Assembly: GCA_032622095.1 (NCBI GenBank)
Contig: CP136062.1
Span: 155,304,875 to 155,368,874 of the forward strand
Direction: 5' to 3'
DNA length: 64,000 bases
Origin: Siphonodentalium dalli
Taxonomy: Eukaryota; Mollusca; Scaphopoda; Gadilida; Siphonodentaliidae
In this document: in pieces, positions 45,923-59,752 of the stretch
How the letters are laid out: each line of letters begins with the position of its first letter
Numbering within the stretch: the stretch's first letter is position 1
Made by a program: the position numbers and the translations under genes
Notes under the pieces: model-generated
What the model was told of the DNA's origin: nothing
Seen by the model: only the letters and a program-made list of their open reading frames with translations
Database searches by the model: none

Positions 45923-48173
45923 ATGCTACGTCATTAGTGTTCGTATAGCGCAGATATCTACATATACGTTTGGGGACATCCAGGATACAAATGTGTTGTC
46001 AATCTTGGTGGTTCGCCCATTCATTGACTTCGGCGGTGGAACGTTTGCAACTTTAAATCATACCTTAAATTCCATGTACAATGGACATGACTATATATAG
46101 GTTTGGTGGAAATCTAAATTGACATCAGCAAAGCGTGTATCATGTTTGAGCTCTTTCACTGATCCACAACTGTGACATCGACTTTCGTATCCTTAAACCA
46201 AACCATTAGACTCCCTATAATCGATTACAGAATATTTTTTTTATAAATGTGTGGTCTGTGTCATTTGGGGACCTTTAAACTACACCATTAATGCCACTAT
46301 GATGGAGCTGGCTAACGACTCGTCAACTTAGCTTTTCAATAACCCCCAAGGCAAGTATGCAAGGATGACTCACATTTAATGTCCACAAATTTGAAGGACA
46401 GCGAACGAAAGAAATGATTTAATCCACCGAGCCCGTTTCTTATACCATTGAATTGTATGATAAATGTGTTTTGGGAGGTCTATTTTACTTTAAACAGTTA
46501 ACCATATATACCGCGTTCATATATCTAATGGTGGTTTCTTAATAACAGGGTCGTTTGATTCTATATTTTATGGAAATACTAATAATGCAACACGTTCGAA
46601 AGAGATTCATAGAATTGTGGGTTGTTGTTGCTGCTGAAAATGTTCATGGGGAGTGATAGACCATCAGTCATGATAACGATATGGTACAAGTCTGAGTTAA
46701 GAATAAGATTGTAATGGGCTTAGAGTAGTCATATCGGTTATCACAGGTAGAGTTTATAGTTTTGTTTAGAATGAGCTGTTAGTATTTTTGAATGACTCGG
46801 TGTACTCGCACCAACGGACTGAAGGCCGTTGATACTTGCGCGAGTTATTGCTATATATCCATTGCTCTTGTTAGTCTGATAACATTGGATCATTCAACGT
46901 GGCAATTTACAAACTTAGTTGGCGAAATGCTTTGTCCTAGAGATGTAATTCTGTACTTCTGCAACTTTGTACAGTGGGTTCGGGTGTTATATCAAGGGAT
47001 CCACAAAGACACTTGTGGGTTGTCAAGTTGCAGGTATCATTTAATGACTGGAGAGGCGAATTCCTTTCGGATGTCGCTATAATCAGTACGGGTGGTGGTC
47101 GGCGATGAAATGTGTGTTTGTATGATCATTTAAATCACTGCAGTTGAGTCTGGGGCGGGTGTGGTTAATATGTGTTTGCCTGGTATTAGCTTCATAATAA
47201 TGTTGGTTAACTCCCTGGTCCCCATTTAGGAACTCTGTAAATTATGCCAGGGACGCATAACTTGTTTCGTTGTGGTCGATATTATTCCATAGGTCTATTG
47301 TTGAGGGAATTGAAGGCAGCGGAGCCGAACGTCGAGGCTTGGGGGAATTGGCCTGTCGGGTCTAAACATTTGTTATTTGAAAGCTTGTTGGGGTATCAGA
47401 GGCTTGCCGGACATCATTTTGTTTCCACCCGGTTTCCTTGTCATCGGAGAAACTTTCAGCCTTCGCAGCAACGTTACTTTTGGTGTGAAATACCGATCTT
47501 TTCCAAGAGGGTGGTATTTTCAATTGATCTGGGGGGAATAGTTTGGTTAGGGATCTTCTTCCTGGATTATATGGTACGGTCGTTGGTTGGAGTATTCATG
47601 AGGTTATTCACTTTCTCATAAATTAAAATTTTTATGAAGTGTCGGCTCGTTTGCCTACATTGGTGCTCGGCGTAATCAATCATGTATTGTTTGTCATTTT
47701 TGTTTGCTGATGTTTGGTATTCTTCTTAATAGTTTTGTGTGCATGGGTTTCACGTTGTTCATCTCTACTTTGAGGTGATTTGCGCACTCTGTAGTAGATT
47801 GCATAGCTGATTTAAAGAAAACCTTATGAATGCATAGATGTATTGACAGCCATAGTTTGTACGTTTCGGATGACATAGCATATTGTTTGTGTCGCCGGCG
47901 TCATCCCGGATTTGTGAACATCTGGCCACTTCCATAGCCGTCGATCGCACATGAGTAGTAGGTCCTCGGTCGATCGAGATTTGGGAGGCCGTCTGACCAA
48001 GTCAAGTGACGAAATGTCCTTTCTTTTTGTTGTAATTGAACTGTATATCATATTATTACTCATTTTACCTTGTGGGTCTGCAGTTGTATTCCGTTTTCCC
48101 GGATACTTAGTTTATATACTGTCTATTGCACGGAAGCGATGAATATCGTCCAGAGAACTACGATGTTAGGTAT
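45923..48173. other. No gene recognised (left end of copy B)
   Basis: Counterpart of 1-2,289, missing the 38 bases corresponding to 1,157-1,194 (junction after 47,078). The open frames are the same and equally unconvincing. Confidence 0.6.
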
Positions 48174-49856
48174 CAGTAAAATTTGGCGGATGGTCAATCT
48201 TTCGTTTTTTTAGTTGCCAAATGAAAATAAAAGCAGAAGATCGACAACTATCCCAGCAGACACCTCGGACTACCCATCGAATTATGGTCGGGCCAAAGAC
48301 TGGTACATAGCTGGAGCGGTGACCCGTTTAGTCACTGTTCATACCAGCCTCTCGGTACATCACCGCAGTGAGACAGGCGTTAGCAGTACACTGTTGAAAC
48401 ATTTATAAGTCATGAAGACGAAATTAACGGCACAACATACATGATAAACAGAACACACAACTAGATACCAGAAAAAAAAAATAACAGGTGGCAGAAATTT
48501 AATCTGAAACACTGTGAGTGTCGTGACTAGCCGATTGATTGAGCCGGATCAACTCAACCACCCGTATTGAAGAGATGTAGAACCAAAGAGGACCATGAGC
48601 TAAGCCATTACCACAGGTCGATGTCTCACTTGACACGGCTGCCCTAGTATTAACAGAACTCCTGCACCACACACCAAGGGATGCACCCCTCGGCAAAAGT
48701 GGACCACTTTAGGGTAAATCTTTACGGGATTCTTAATAAGTGAACCTATTCTACCCGGGTCCATACGGGGATGATTTCTTTATTATGATCAATTGGCAGC
48801 AAGCAATACAAAAATAGTGGTATATGTGGAGACAAATAAGTGTTGATAGAGATCACATGGTGAATATCCATGCACTCCCAATGGCGATTCCTCAATAAAT
48901 CACCCGAATAGCCTAAAGTGAAATGGGTTTTGTATCAGATGCTGAAATGCGTCTACGATTATGTTAACTTGTCGGATTGCAATAGCTGTTCAACATAATT
49001 ATAACAAGGCAATTTTGAAAGTCACATGTGAAACTAAAGACAAACTATGCATAGATGTCTGAAATATCAGAGCTCATGGAACTATGTATGATATGACACT
49101 GATATGGACAGGAATGTCACCCCAATAGCCTCGGGTGGTATTCCGTTCTCGATCGGGCGATACACATCCGCGTTGCACTCAAGCACTAGCGACAACTGTA
49201 TACTGTACTTACATATTTGCCCAAACACGTCTCGTCTTGCTCTCGTTTCCATCGATCACACCTACGCGACTATAGATATAAAGAACCATATTCGACATTG
49301 GTATGCGACTTATGCATGATGGCATATTAACGATGTATCCATCGGCGGCATAAATGTGGCAATAATTATTCCTCCAATACCCATCTTACAATTGGTTATA
49401 CATAAGGACTTGATAAAGCATACTGAGGTGTGAGATGATAACATAAGAGAGGATAGCACAAGTCTGAGTATTTTAAGTCCTCTCCTCTAAGTTTTTCATT
49501 CTTCTAGAACCAAGAGCGTTTGGTGGGAAGATTCCATTGCACGATATTTGAAAGTAGAAATAATTCATCACATTGCTCTTTTAAATTTTACAATTATTTT
49601 GTCCTTTAACGTACATATATAATGAACTAACTTGTGTCCCTTCTCTGGTATGCAGTCAGCAACAACCTGCTAAACCGAGGGGTGACATTGGCATCCGGTG
49701 TATGATGTACAGCTGAAATGCGGGCATATAACTATACTTCAGTAATGCAGAATATTAACTCACCAGTACAAGGTTACAGTCCGTTACACCCTATTTCCCA
49801 GAACTAAGTACAAGTGGTGTACGCTTGAGGATGTTCTTGGGACGGAGACTCGTGAT
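48174..49856. repeat. Unclassified repeat R1, copy B1
   Basis: Counterpart of 2,290-3,970, with scattered substitutions, for example the CGGGTGG versus CGGTGG difference near 49,134. Confidence 0.75.
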
Positions 49857-50073
49857 ACGAGAATACCGATTTCTGGTTTCGCAGTAACGATACAGGTTAT
49901 TTCTTTGATTGTTCATCATTCGCACGTTAGGTTGATTTTACAACTATTTATTTATATTATTCTCACATTGTTTGATATCACACTGCCGTTATGGTACATT
50001 CATACGCTTGCAATATTGCACTGAAAACTGCAGAAATGTCAGCTGTAAAATAGTCAAAACGGATTTTTGTGAC

Positions 50074-50267
50074 AGTTTTCAACCAATAAGCTTTAACAAT
50101 GATCATGTAGAACTGCGATTTTTTGCATGATTGCTGATTGATTGGTTTGGGTTTAAGGTCACTTTCAGCTGCCAAGACCATAATACGACATTGCCAGTTT
50201 TAGTGGTGGTGAAAACCGCACATTTACGGCTAATCTAAACTCTCGTCGGCCATGTGCGGCAAACCAC
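50074..50267. mobile_element. 194-bp copy-B-only insert
   Basis: Copy A reads straight through at 4,187/4,188. The insert is non-coding, contains ggtttgggtttaagg and gtggtggtgaaaacc words, and has no obvious terminal repeats or target duplication. It may be a SINE-like fragment in B or a deletion from A. Confidence 0.5.
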
Positions 50268-50334
50268 TGGCCATCGGCGAGTGATTGGCAACTCCACCAG
50301 ATAACGATTTCAAGTTAGAATGTCCATGATGGAA

Positions 50335-50425
50335 ATATCTGGATTTGAACCCTCATCGCCAGCGCTGGAGGGCGAGTCGGCTTCGAGTTGTACCCCTATC
50401 CGACTGAGCCATCGATACACCCGCG
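50335..50425 (-). repeat. tRNA-like pol III head (SINE or tRNA pseudogene), copy B
   Basis: Identical A-box (complement of 50,400-50,411) and B-box (complement of 50,341-50,351) to copy A. Confidence 0.6.
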
Positions 50426-51299
50426 TGATTGCTGATATCGCTGAGCTATTTACAATTATATTAAGAACACAGTGCGTGTTGGTATTCTTATGCCTGTCAA
50501 AATAATGTCACTTGATATGTTGGAATGTGAGATCGACACGGCCAGCGCCATCGATGGGATGCTGCTGATATATATATACGAGTACCATAAATGTTACATA
50601 GAGATGAGATGGTGCGCCCGCACTTGGCTCAACGAAGAAATGCGGCGACTTTCTGACCTTCGATAAATCGCAGTGTAAGTCAGCCTTGTAACATACATAC
50701 ACTATTTAATCTGAATCTGTATTATCAAACTTTCCAACTATTGGACATTCCCATCGTAACACAACCAATGGTTGAGACGTCTCAACTGATTGCTGCATTT
50801 CAGTCAAAAATTCGGTCCTTCAGTCTAAACACACAATAATACTCTTTGTTATATCAAATTATCAGCACAAAATTCAACATAGTTTCGTCGGAAATTTCCA
50901 ATTAATGTTGTGTCAGGCATTAAATGTCAAACTGTTGTACTCTTGGAAATCCACCCTGACACATGTCCCTGGTGGTAAGTATTGCATTGATTGAAATATA
51001 GGTTTATAAAAATACTTGATTTTGTTCATATATAGTAACTAATTGGGCTATCCGGCGTTGTCCATGCGAGTTAGAATGTATTTTTGATATGCTTTATTTG
51101 AGTACTAAATTTACATAATCATAGCCTACACACAATAATTTACTGCATAGGTGTATATATGTATACATATGTATATATGATTGATGTATCAATGTCGAAG
51201 AATATCCATTGCCACTGCTGTCAAGACCCCCAACATGACAAAAGCAATTTTCAACACAACTTTATTACATCAATGCAGTGTTTAAGATAATCGCTAGAC
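50426..51299. other. No gene recognised
   Basis: Counterpart of 4,346-5,219. Confidence 0.6.
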
Positions 51300-51302
51300 T
51301 AT
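51300..51302. other. Empty CACTA target site (TAT)
   Basis: Flanks cgctagac and gttcgcccggg are continuous here, whereas in copy A they are separated by the 5,984-bp element and duplicated TAT. No footprint is left, which favours never-occupied over excised. Confidence 0.9.
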
Positions 51303-52095
51303 GTTCGCCCGGGTTCTAACCCAAACATATTCGAAAATCTGCACCTCTCAATGTGCCATTCCGATCGATACATTGCCATTTCGATAATAATTGAGAAACA
51401 GTTCAAGCTCATTGAATTAAGCACATTTGAAACAACGAATACCCATACTGAGTTATTGCCTCCATAAATCTTACGTTTGGTGAAGTTGGCGACAATGTTA
51501 GTGTCAATTCTGCCAGCCCCCGCCACCCTAGCTCCCAATTTTCTGATTTGAGAAGTACCACTATTATGCCACGTCATGAGAGTGCTCGCGTATAACGGAG
51601 AAGCGTATACATGCATAATTAAGTACGACAATCGCCGATACCAAAATGTTCTATCAACGCCCCTCCCCGATACACAATTCGTATCAAGGACAACCACTAA
51701 TTCATCATTTGGGAATAAATTATTTGATAAAATACTAATTTAAAAAAAAAAAAAAAATACTAAAACAAAATACAGAACCAAAAAAAAGAATAATAATATG
51801 CATAAGAAAGAGGATAACAGCAAACTCACTCAACATTATATTAAGACAAAACAAAACAATTGTGGTGCAAAATAAGGAAATGTCCGATAAAAATGACTGG
51901 ACAATTTCTTAAATGAGACCATTAAATTGGGTGGATAATAATTGAATTAACTTACTGGAAATTCCCAACTTATCCCAAGTCCGCTAAGTTAGATATATTG
52001 TAGGCCCATGTACCTATCATCGCCACTCTCCAATGGATTACAATTTTCCAACTAGTACTTCATTCCGTCCAGCTGATGGAAACTCCCAAATTGAC
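51303..52095. other. No gene recognised; 132-codon minus-strand frame of unknown status
   Basis: Counterpart of 11,210-12,000. The frame 51,697-51,299 is the uninterrupted version of the one truncated by the CACTA element. No domain is recognised. Confidence 0.4.
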
Positions 52096-52283
52096 ACCCC
52101 TATAATAAAGGTTCGAATGGTTTCCAAATGATGACCATTCTGTCCAGATGTTGGAAACCTCAACAAATACCCCAATAATAAAGGTTCGAATGGTTTCCAG
52201 CTGATGACCATTCTGTCCAGATGTTGAAAACTCCCCAACTGACACCCCTATAATAAAGGTTCGAAAGGTTTTCAGCTGATGAC
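52096..52283. repeat. 74-bp tandem repeat, copy B
   Basis: Counterpart of 12,003-12,190, same unit number. Confidence 0.85.
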
Positions 52284-52912
52284 AATTCAATCCAAACAGT
52301 TGACCGAAATTAGGATATCATTCCAATTTTGGTCCAAAAATAGAAGAATTAAAACAATTTCAACCATTTTTAGTTTAAACATATTTATTTGTCTAATCTA
52401 TATAACCCATGACATATAACACATATATTGTGGAATTGGAGGACAGGTGCTAAATCACTTATGGGTACCCATCTCCCATATCACTGATAAATAAATAATT
52501 AGTAATAGCAAACCAACTTGACTACAAAACAAGTTGAACATATCACCGGTCACCCCCACCATTTTTGTCATGTTCCTCCAACTAACTTACCAGGCATGGA
52601 TGACATTTCCAACTGCTAAAAGTTTTACCAAGGTTGCAGGTGAGACACCAAATACAAGTTTGTGAAACCCGAGTTCCAACTTTAAAACAACCCGTTTGTT
52701 TTAAACTTGATATCCAGTCTAAATATAACGGTGAATGCTCAGCAATTGACATGGATTTCACAATTTCATTCGTCACCGAACGGATATCAATAGTCTCAGA
52801 ACAGGTGAGTGGCCACATGTGAGACTCATACATGGGGTGACTATATGGTTTTTGTTGTGGTGGAGGATTTCATCTTCTAATTCCAATCTGCATCCCACCA
52901 AATTCCCAACTA

Positions 52913-54597
52913 TAGAGAAAACGGACGACACGACGCTCGTACTTGTTGGTTCTGAAAATAGTCTACGTGAATCGTACTTAACACTGGACGAATTTGCTCG
53001 GATATCGGGTCTGCGCATAAATCCTGAAAAATATCAAGCAGGCATGGATAGGGATAGGGTCACAAAATAAAATACGACAAGCTATTACGGAACTAAACCT
53101 GTCTACTGTAAGCATTTAAAAAAAATTAGGGATACATTTCGACACTAATTTAATAATCATGAATATAAAATACAATGATAGACTCGAAGATATAGAACAG
53201 ATCACAAACATTTGGAAACACAGACTCCTGACCCCTTTAGGTAGAATAACAGTTGTCAAATCCCTCATCTTACCAAAATCGACCCACTTATTTATAACTC
53301 TTCTACGTCCAGATACAGCTTTTTTGAAAGCCCTAAATACCTGTTTATACAATTTCATTTCGAATTCCAAACGTGATAGAATAAAAAGCAAACAACTATG
53401 TGCCGACCATATGCGCGGAGGTTTGAAGATGATTAATGTTGAAAACTTTGAGAGCGCCATGAAAATTAACTGGATACGACGCTTGATTTGCAAACAATCG
53501 AAATGGGCTTCATTGTGCAATACCACCCCTTTCTTAAACGACCCACTATCTCTCACTTACCATGCAAATTATATTGTAAAGCAAACAAACAAGTTCGCAA
53601 ATCCATTCTAGAGAGATGATTTCGGCGCATGGTGTAAACTTATGCGATCAAATAATTCAAATAATAATATTATGGCCTCAAATTTCTGGAATAATCCGAA
53701 TATAAAAATCGGAGGTTCGTCGATCAACTTTAAATCTTGGAGAGATGCGGGGATATATTTTATAAATGATCAATTCCAACCAGATAGTAAATGCCCTACC
53801 CCATATACATTATATTCAACTTTCAACATCGTGTTCCCAGAGGGTGAATTTCGTGATGCTAGCCCGCTATGTCGATTTCATAACAATCAGCAACACAATA
53901 CGTCATATACTGTCATTGGCAAGTTCTCTTAATCAACCCTTAATTCGTGTACCCTGCACATGCCCACACAATAATCTTCCTCCGATACTCCGTGACTTAA
54001 AAGGCGGACATTATTTTACACAATTCTAGCAAGTGGGAACACTATGCCGAATGCATGCCAAAAATGGGAATCCGAAATAGGCGAATAGATAGAAAATTGG
54101 GAAGATTATTTGAGCATTCCCTTTAAAATCGGTACGAAATTACAGTGGCTCCAATTCAGAATCAATACACGAATTATTAGTACCAATACATTTCTGAAGG
54201 TGGCTATCATTCGAGTCGATGGTTTTTGTAATCGCTGTCAAAACATACAAGAAACAAATACTAATATTTGCTGGGATTGTCCCCATGTCCAAACTTTTAT
54301 AAACGAAATTTTAACATGGACAAGAAACAACCAATTCCCCGTTGATCTACAAAAAATAATATCATTTTCGGTATAGTTCATGAACACAGAAATTAAAAAA
54401 GTTATATTTTCCTGCTGGTTTTGAAACAATATATGTATAGAACAAAATTCACGCCCATGCAGTTGTCTCGCTTGTTCCTTTGTGATGTCAAATTTAGATA
54501 TGAATGCGAGAGATACAGCGCAAAATGTAATATGAATCGTGACTTCGATAACCAGTGGCTGACACTTCGATATGCCTTAAAAATTCTGTGAAATTGT
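52913..54597 (+). pseudogene. Non-LTR retrotransposon reverse transcriptase remnant (L1/Tx1-like), copy B
   Basis: Counterpart of 12,820-14,460 and slightly better preserved. It keeps TDDTTLVL with both aspartates of the catalytic doublet, a serine-tyrosine codon pair lost in A (SLRESYLTLDEF), and 38 bases missing from A near 53,835-53,872. It still carries frameshifts (an A-run at about 53,117) and a stop at 53,609-53,611, so it is dead. Confidence 0.85.
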
Positions 54598-55193
54598 GGA
54601 TATTGCTCAATAAACTAGAAACAAAACTGAACTAATGTGGGTATCTAAACGCAGCAACTGTGTTTAGACAAAGCCATGCATTATACCAAAATTAAACAAA
54701 ATACATACAAATAAAAACACAGAAACCAGAGCGAGAGTGCTCGATTGCGGTCGGAACCATTAAGAAACTGACCATTGTGCAAACACAGATAACACATAAT
54801 ATCAAAATAGACAACAATACTGCTTTGAGAACAGCCAAGATATAAAACCTGTATAAAATTAGACAGCAAAATTTAATTTAATTTAACAAGGCTCCGGCAT
54901 ATACCATTTGAAGTAGCTGGCAAATAAACCTCATGAATGGTTGATAATATATTTATAATCTGTTGAATATGGGGTCAATTCAACAAGTTGATAATTGGTT
55001 AGTTGACTCAGTAGTTGATCCCTCGCCCAACAGCCAGCCTCCCTCCACATAGCATACATGGTATCCACTTCCCTCCATGTTAACATGATCTCTCGAAGCA
55101 TAGCATCGAACATTAAAAACTCAAAGATCAAACGCTGTTTCCGAGAGTCAAAGATTTGACAGATTTTGGAGATTTTTGTTTTTGAACAATATG

Positions 55194-55914
55194 ATCAACT
55201 TGCATAGATTGTTTCGGATGATCTGTCTCGACAGAGGAGACGTAATCCATTACTTGCGCTACTGGTTCTGGAATAGGAATAGTATCACTATTCCTGCAGG
55301 AATAGTATCACTATTCCTGCACGTGCGTTGCTAGTGATACACTGACGAGTTTAGTTTGACTCTGTGTTTGAGTGCTGTCGCCAGCACACGTTTTGTAGAC
55401 CCTATTGTTGAGTACGTAATCTGTGGCCGAGGACAAACTATTTTCTTAGCATCTATATATGACATATTCGTCTCAGCAATATATCATTGAATCTTGAATT
55501 CATACTCCAAATTGGGACATGGATGATCCATTGAAGCATGTTAACCTTGAGAGTTTGAACATTGCTTAATATTCGTACAATCCTTATGACCAGGAATGGA
55601 ACAGTGTGCGCACCTGGTTTCTTCACTTTTACAATGTTCATGGTCATAGCCTTGACATTTAAAACATTGCAATGGGGTTGGAACATATGTGCTTATATCC
55701 GTCTTCATATACCGAATCTTCAATGTCGGTGGATGGTCGCAACGACTGAAGTTCAGAAGATAATTATTCAACGGAACGTTTTGACCATCGACTGTCTTAG
55801 TAAATCTACGGACTTCTGGAACTCCCTGTGGTGTTCTCAGCCAATATCTCTGATTCAAAGGAATCAGCTATATCGCGAATTCTCAACACAGCTCTACTAC
55901 TGTTCAATGACTTG
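55194..55914 (-). pseudogene. Non-LTR retrotransposon ORF1 remnant, copy B
   Basis: Counterpart of 16,600-17,330. The frame 55,858-55,541 keeps the glycine in the first zinc knuckle (CFKCQGYDHEHC). The same internal stop follows the second knuckle. Confidence 0.8.
55275..55318. repeat. Two tandem 21-bp palindrome-like hairpins, copy B
   Basis: Identical to 16,681-16,724. Confidence 0.85.
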
Positions 55915-56154
55915 AGATGTGTGAGCAATATTGGTGTTTGTGCAATGGATGTTAATTGAATAAGAGCGTTTGCTTGAATTTTTCTTGAACATTTGATCAG
56001 AAGAGATCCACTTAGTGGCCAGTCCTGATCGGTTTGACAGATTTTGATTGTCCGGCTATGCTTTGTAGCGTTTTATCAATAACAAATGCAGAAGGTTTTC
56101 GTGACATTTGATCAAAACCAAGTACTAAGGAAATACCTCAGCATCAGTGGAACT

Positions 56155-57625
56155 TGGTGGAAGGTCAATTTTACGTTTTTTTTTAGTTGCCATATGAAAA
56201 GCGGATGATCGACAACTATCCTCGCAGCCGCCTCGGACTACCCACCGAATTAAGGTCGGGTCAAAGATTGGTACATAGCTGAATTGTGACCGGTTTAGAT
56301 ACTTCACATATCAGCCTATCGGTACCTCGCCATAATGAGACAGGCGTTAACAGTATATTATTGAAACATTTAAGTCACGAAGACGAAATTAATGGCACAA
56401 CACACACGAACAACAACACACTACTAGACACCGGAAACAAAATACAGCAGACGGCAGAAATGTAATCTGAAACACTGTGAGGGACGTGACTAGCCGATTG
56501 ATTGAGCCGGGTCAACTCAACCACCCGTCTTGAAGAGATGTGGGACCAAAGAGGACCATGAGCTAAGCCGTTACCACAGGTCGATGTCTCACTTGACACA
56601 GCTGCCCTAGTATCCCCAGAACTCCTGAACCACACATCAATGGATGTACCCCTCTGCAAAAGTGGGCAACTTTAGGGATTCTTACCTCTGGCAGTGGGAC
56701 AGTAAACACATTCTACCCGGGCCCACACGGGGAAATATTTCTTTATTATGATCAATTAGCAGCAAGCATTAGAAAAAAAACAGTGTTATGTTGAAATTAA
56801 AGACAAGTCATGGATAGATGTCTGAAATATCAGAGCTCATGGAACTATGAATGATATGTCACTGATATGGACAGGAATGTCACCCCAAGAACCTCGGGTT
56901 GCAGTCCGTTCTGGGTAGGGCGACACATATCCGCGTTGCTCTCAAGCACCGGCGATAACGGCATACTGTACTTGCATATTTTCCCAAACACGTCTCGTGT
57001 TGCCCTCGTTTCCATCGATCACACTTACGCGACTATAGATATAAAGAACCATAGTTGACATTGCTATGTGGATTATGCATGGCGGCATGTTAATCGGCGT
57101 CATTACTGTGGCATCATTGTAAAGTACACAAGAAATTGACAAAGCATAGTGAATTGTTTGATGATAACATAAGAGAGGATCGCAGTTCACGTCTAAGGTT
57201 TGGAGTCCTCTCTTAAGTGTTCAGTCTTTTAGAACCAAGAGCGTTTGGTGAGAAGATTTAATTGCACGATATTTGAAAGTAGAAATAATTCATCAAATTG
57301 CTCTCTTAAGTTTCACAATTAGTGTTTTCCTTTAAATTATATATATATAATGTTCGAACTTGTGTCCCTGGTATGCAGTCAGCAACAAAACATGCTAAAC
57401 AGATGGGTGAGGTACATGTGGTATTGGAATCCGGTGTATGATTTACAGCTGAAATGTGGGCATATAACTATATGTCAGTACATGTATATTAATAACCTCT
57501 ATATATTTTCGGCTTAGACAACGCGTTCGTATTATGTATGTTAGCTGAAATGCAGAATATTAACTTATCAGTACAAGGTTCCACCCCGTTTTTCACAACA
57601 AAGTACCAAATTGTGTACACATGTG
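56155..57625. repeat. Unclassified repeat R1, copy B2
   Basis: Counterpart of 17,560-19,030. Confidence 0.75.
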
Positions 57626-58084
57626 GATTGTCTTGTGACGGTCTTGTATATAATCCACACCAAACTGCTCAGTGCGATAATCAGGGGACACAGTATCTCT
57701 GTGCACATGTCTGCTGATGATAATTAGCTGTACATTTCTGGTGACAACCCCTATTGCTTTACAACTATAATGGAACAGTGCAATTATTTTGTGAAATCGT
57801 GGATGGTGGCCAATAAACTGAAACTAATTAGTGACAAAACTGAAGAAATGTGAGTGTCTAATCTGGCATACGTAAAGAAAGTTAGCATATATGTTATGAC
57901 TTTTGATGACACTCAAGTTCACACTCCTACAAGCCACATATGCAAGGCAATATACACTGAACTTCGGCGACATTGGAAAATGAGAAAATACATTCAAAAC
58001 GACTCAATTTTTTAAAAACGTTAGTCATCTCTAAGTATCAGTCGACCTGACTACAACAATTCTATTTTAATTGGTGTTCTATAT

Positions 58085-58445
58085 AATCAGGTATCTCAGC
58101 GTCTGCAGAAAACTGTTGCAAGGATAGTTCTCTGTCGTAGAAGATCTGACGACAGATGCAATCTGCAAGAATTACATTGGCTACCTGTAGCAGACATAAT
58201 TCTGTATATACGACGGGGAACTATCCTAGCATATATTCAATGGTATGAAACACGCGATCCGTGGAATATATCACTTCATTCTTCCACTGCCCTTCAAGTT
58301 TGTGGACATTCAATGTTAGCCATCCTTGCGTACTTGCCTTGAGGGCTTATTGAAATGCTACTCTAGTGAGTAGTTTAAGAATACCAATGCTGATAAATAA
58401 CTTTAGGAATAGCCATTAAATAAATAAATATTACACAAACATTTC
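58085..58445 (+). pseudogene. LINE (CR1/Jockey-like) 3' fragment, copy B
   Basis: Counterpart of 19,490-19,850 with the same LQELHWLPV block and TAAATAAATAAAT end. Confidence 0.7.
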
Positions 58446-59256
58446 TTGTAAAAAGTTGGTAAGTCTGATTTATAAAGGTGATCCACACCGAGTGACCAGA
58501 CATCTTACTAGCATAGCTGCGCTGAATGTGGGATCCCACATTTCATAAAACCAAGAGACAGTGAATATTATAATGCATTCTGGAGGACTATTGTCTACAT
58601 GTCTCTGAATGGTGTAGAAACTTACCAAATTAAAAAAAATACGTCTCTTGTGAGAGAGTTTCGACAGCCCGTGCACCATGCACGCCCGCATCGCCGAAGT
58701 GAATTAAGTCACATTAACGTAGTAGATAATTATACAAATTATCGCGGTATATTTGCTTAAACATATGGTATATAATACCAATCTCATAATGGAAAGTATC
58801 ATTTGTTACGTCTTGATTATCTAACCGAGGAACGGCAAGAGTTGATGCTTGAAATTAACACATGCTTCCAATAATAATTCATACTGGAATCGCAAAGGGA
58901 AATTACTGTTTAAAGTTAAATAGCCCTAAATAAAACAAGCAAATATGATACAACTCGACATTCCGATTTGTTAGCACCAAATTGGGCACCACTATTTAGC
59001 AAATTCCCGCCACATTTATAGTTATATCCTTGATATAAGTACTTTAATGGTGTGGTTTATAGATACATGAGTGACGGATCGACGCCATTGGTGTCAGGGA
59101 AGGGGGGGGTCACACATAATGACAACAACTATATTGTAGAATTCCACTAAACTTGTATGATATATTTATAATGTATAATGTATTCAAACGTTTGAGGCGC
59201 GGGTCCAGTGGAATACATTATTTTTCTTTCTTTCGCTTTCCTTCAAGTCTATGGAC

Positions 59257-59259
<3 letters not shown>

Positions 59260-59288
<29 letters not shown>

Positions 59289-59752
59289 CATTTAAAAACG
59301 CATTATACAATAAAGTTTCAATGCGCTTTACAACAAAGCGCGACAAAAATAACATTGAAATGTAAAATTTAAAAAGCATAGTAATAAGGTAAAGGAAGTT
59401 AAGATGATGACTAAGAACTAGATTTAAACTTAACGATTAACTTGCGGGAAACATTGTCTAAAAAGTAAAGTTTTGAGATCGGTTTTGAAATCCTTCAATG
59501 TAGAACATCGTCGAACAGTTTGTGGCAGACCGTTCCATACCTGCGTAGCCAATTCCTGAAAACATTTTTTACCGTAATTCACGTTGGGTTTCGCTATTGT
59601 CCTAATGTCTAAACCGCTTGTCGTTGAACGCGTAACTCTGCCGGATTTTAGGACAAACATATCAGATATGTACTCAGGCGTTGTCTTTCTCAATGATTTG
59701 TATATAGTCACCGCACATTTGAACTTAAGTGAGTCAATGTTTGAACATAAAA
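59260..59752 (-). mobile_element. 5'-truncated LINE 3' end, copy B only
   Basis: The minus-strand frame down to 59,430 reads VTIYKSLRKTTPEYISDMF, CFQELATQVWNGLPQTVR and LKDFKTDLKTLLFRQCF, the end of the reverse-transcriptase polyprotein of CR1/L2-like LINEs. It is open to its natural stop. A ~140-base 3' region ends in an (ATT)n tract (about 59,257-59,285), seen as (AAT)n on the element strand, the usual simple-repeat tail. The start is truncated at about 59,752, as is normal for target-primed insertion. Copy A lacks it (20,626-20,634), so it inserted after the copies separated. It splits a copy of repeat R2. Confidence 0.85.
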
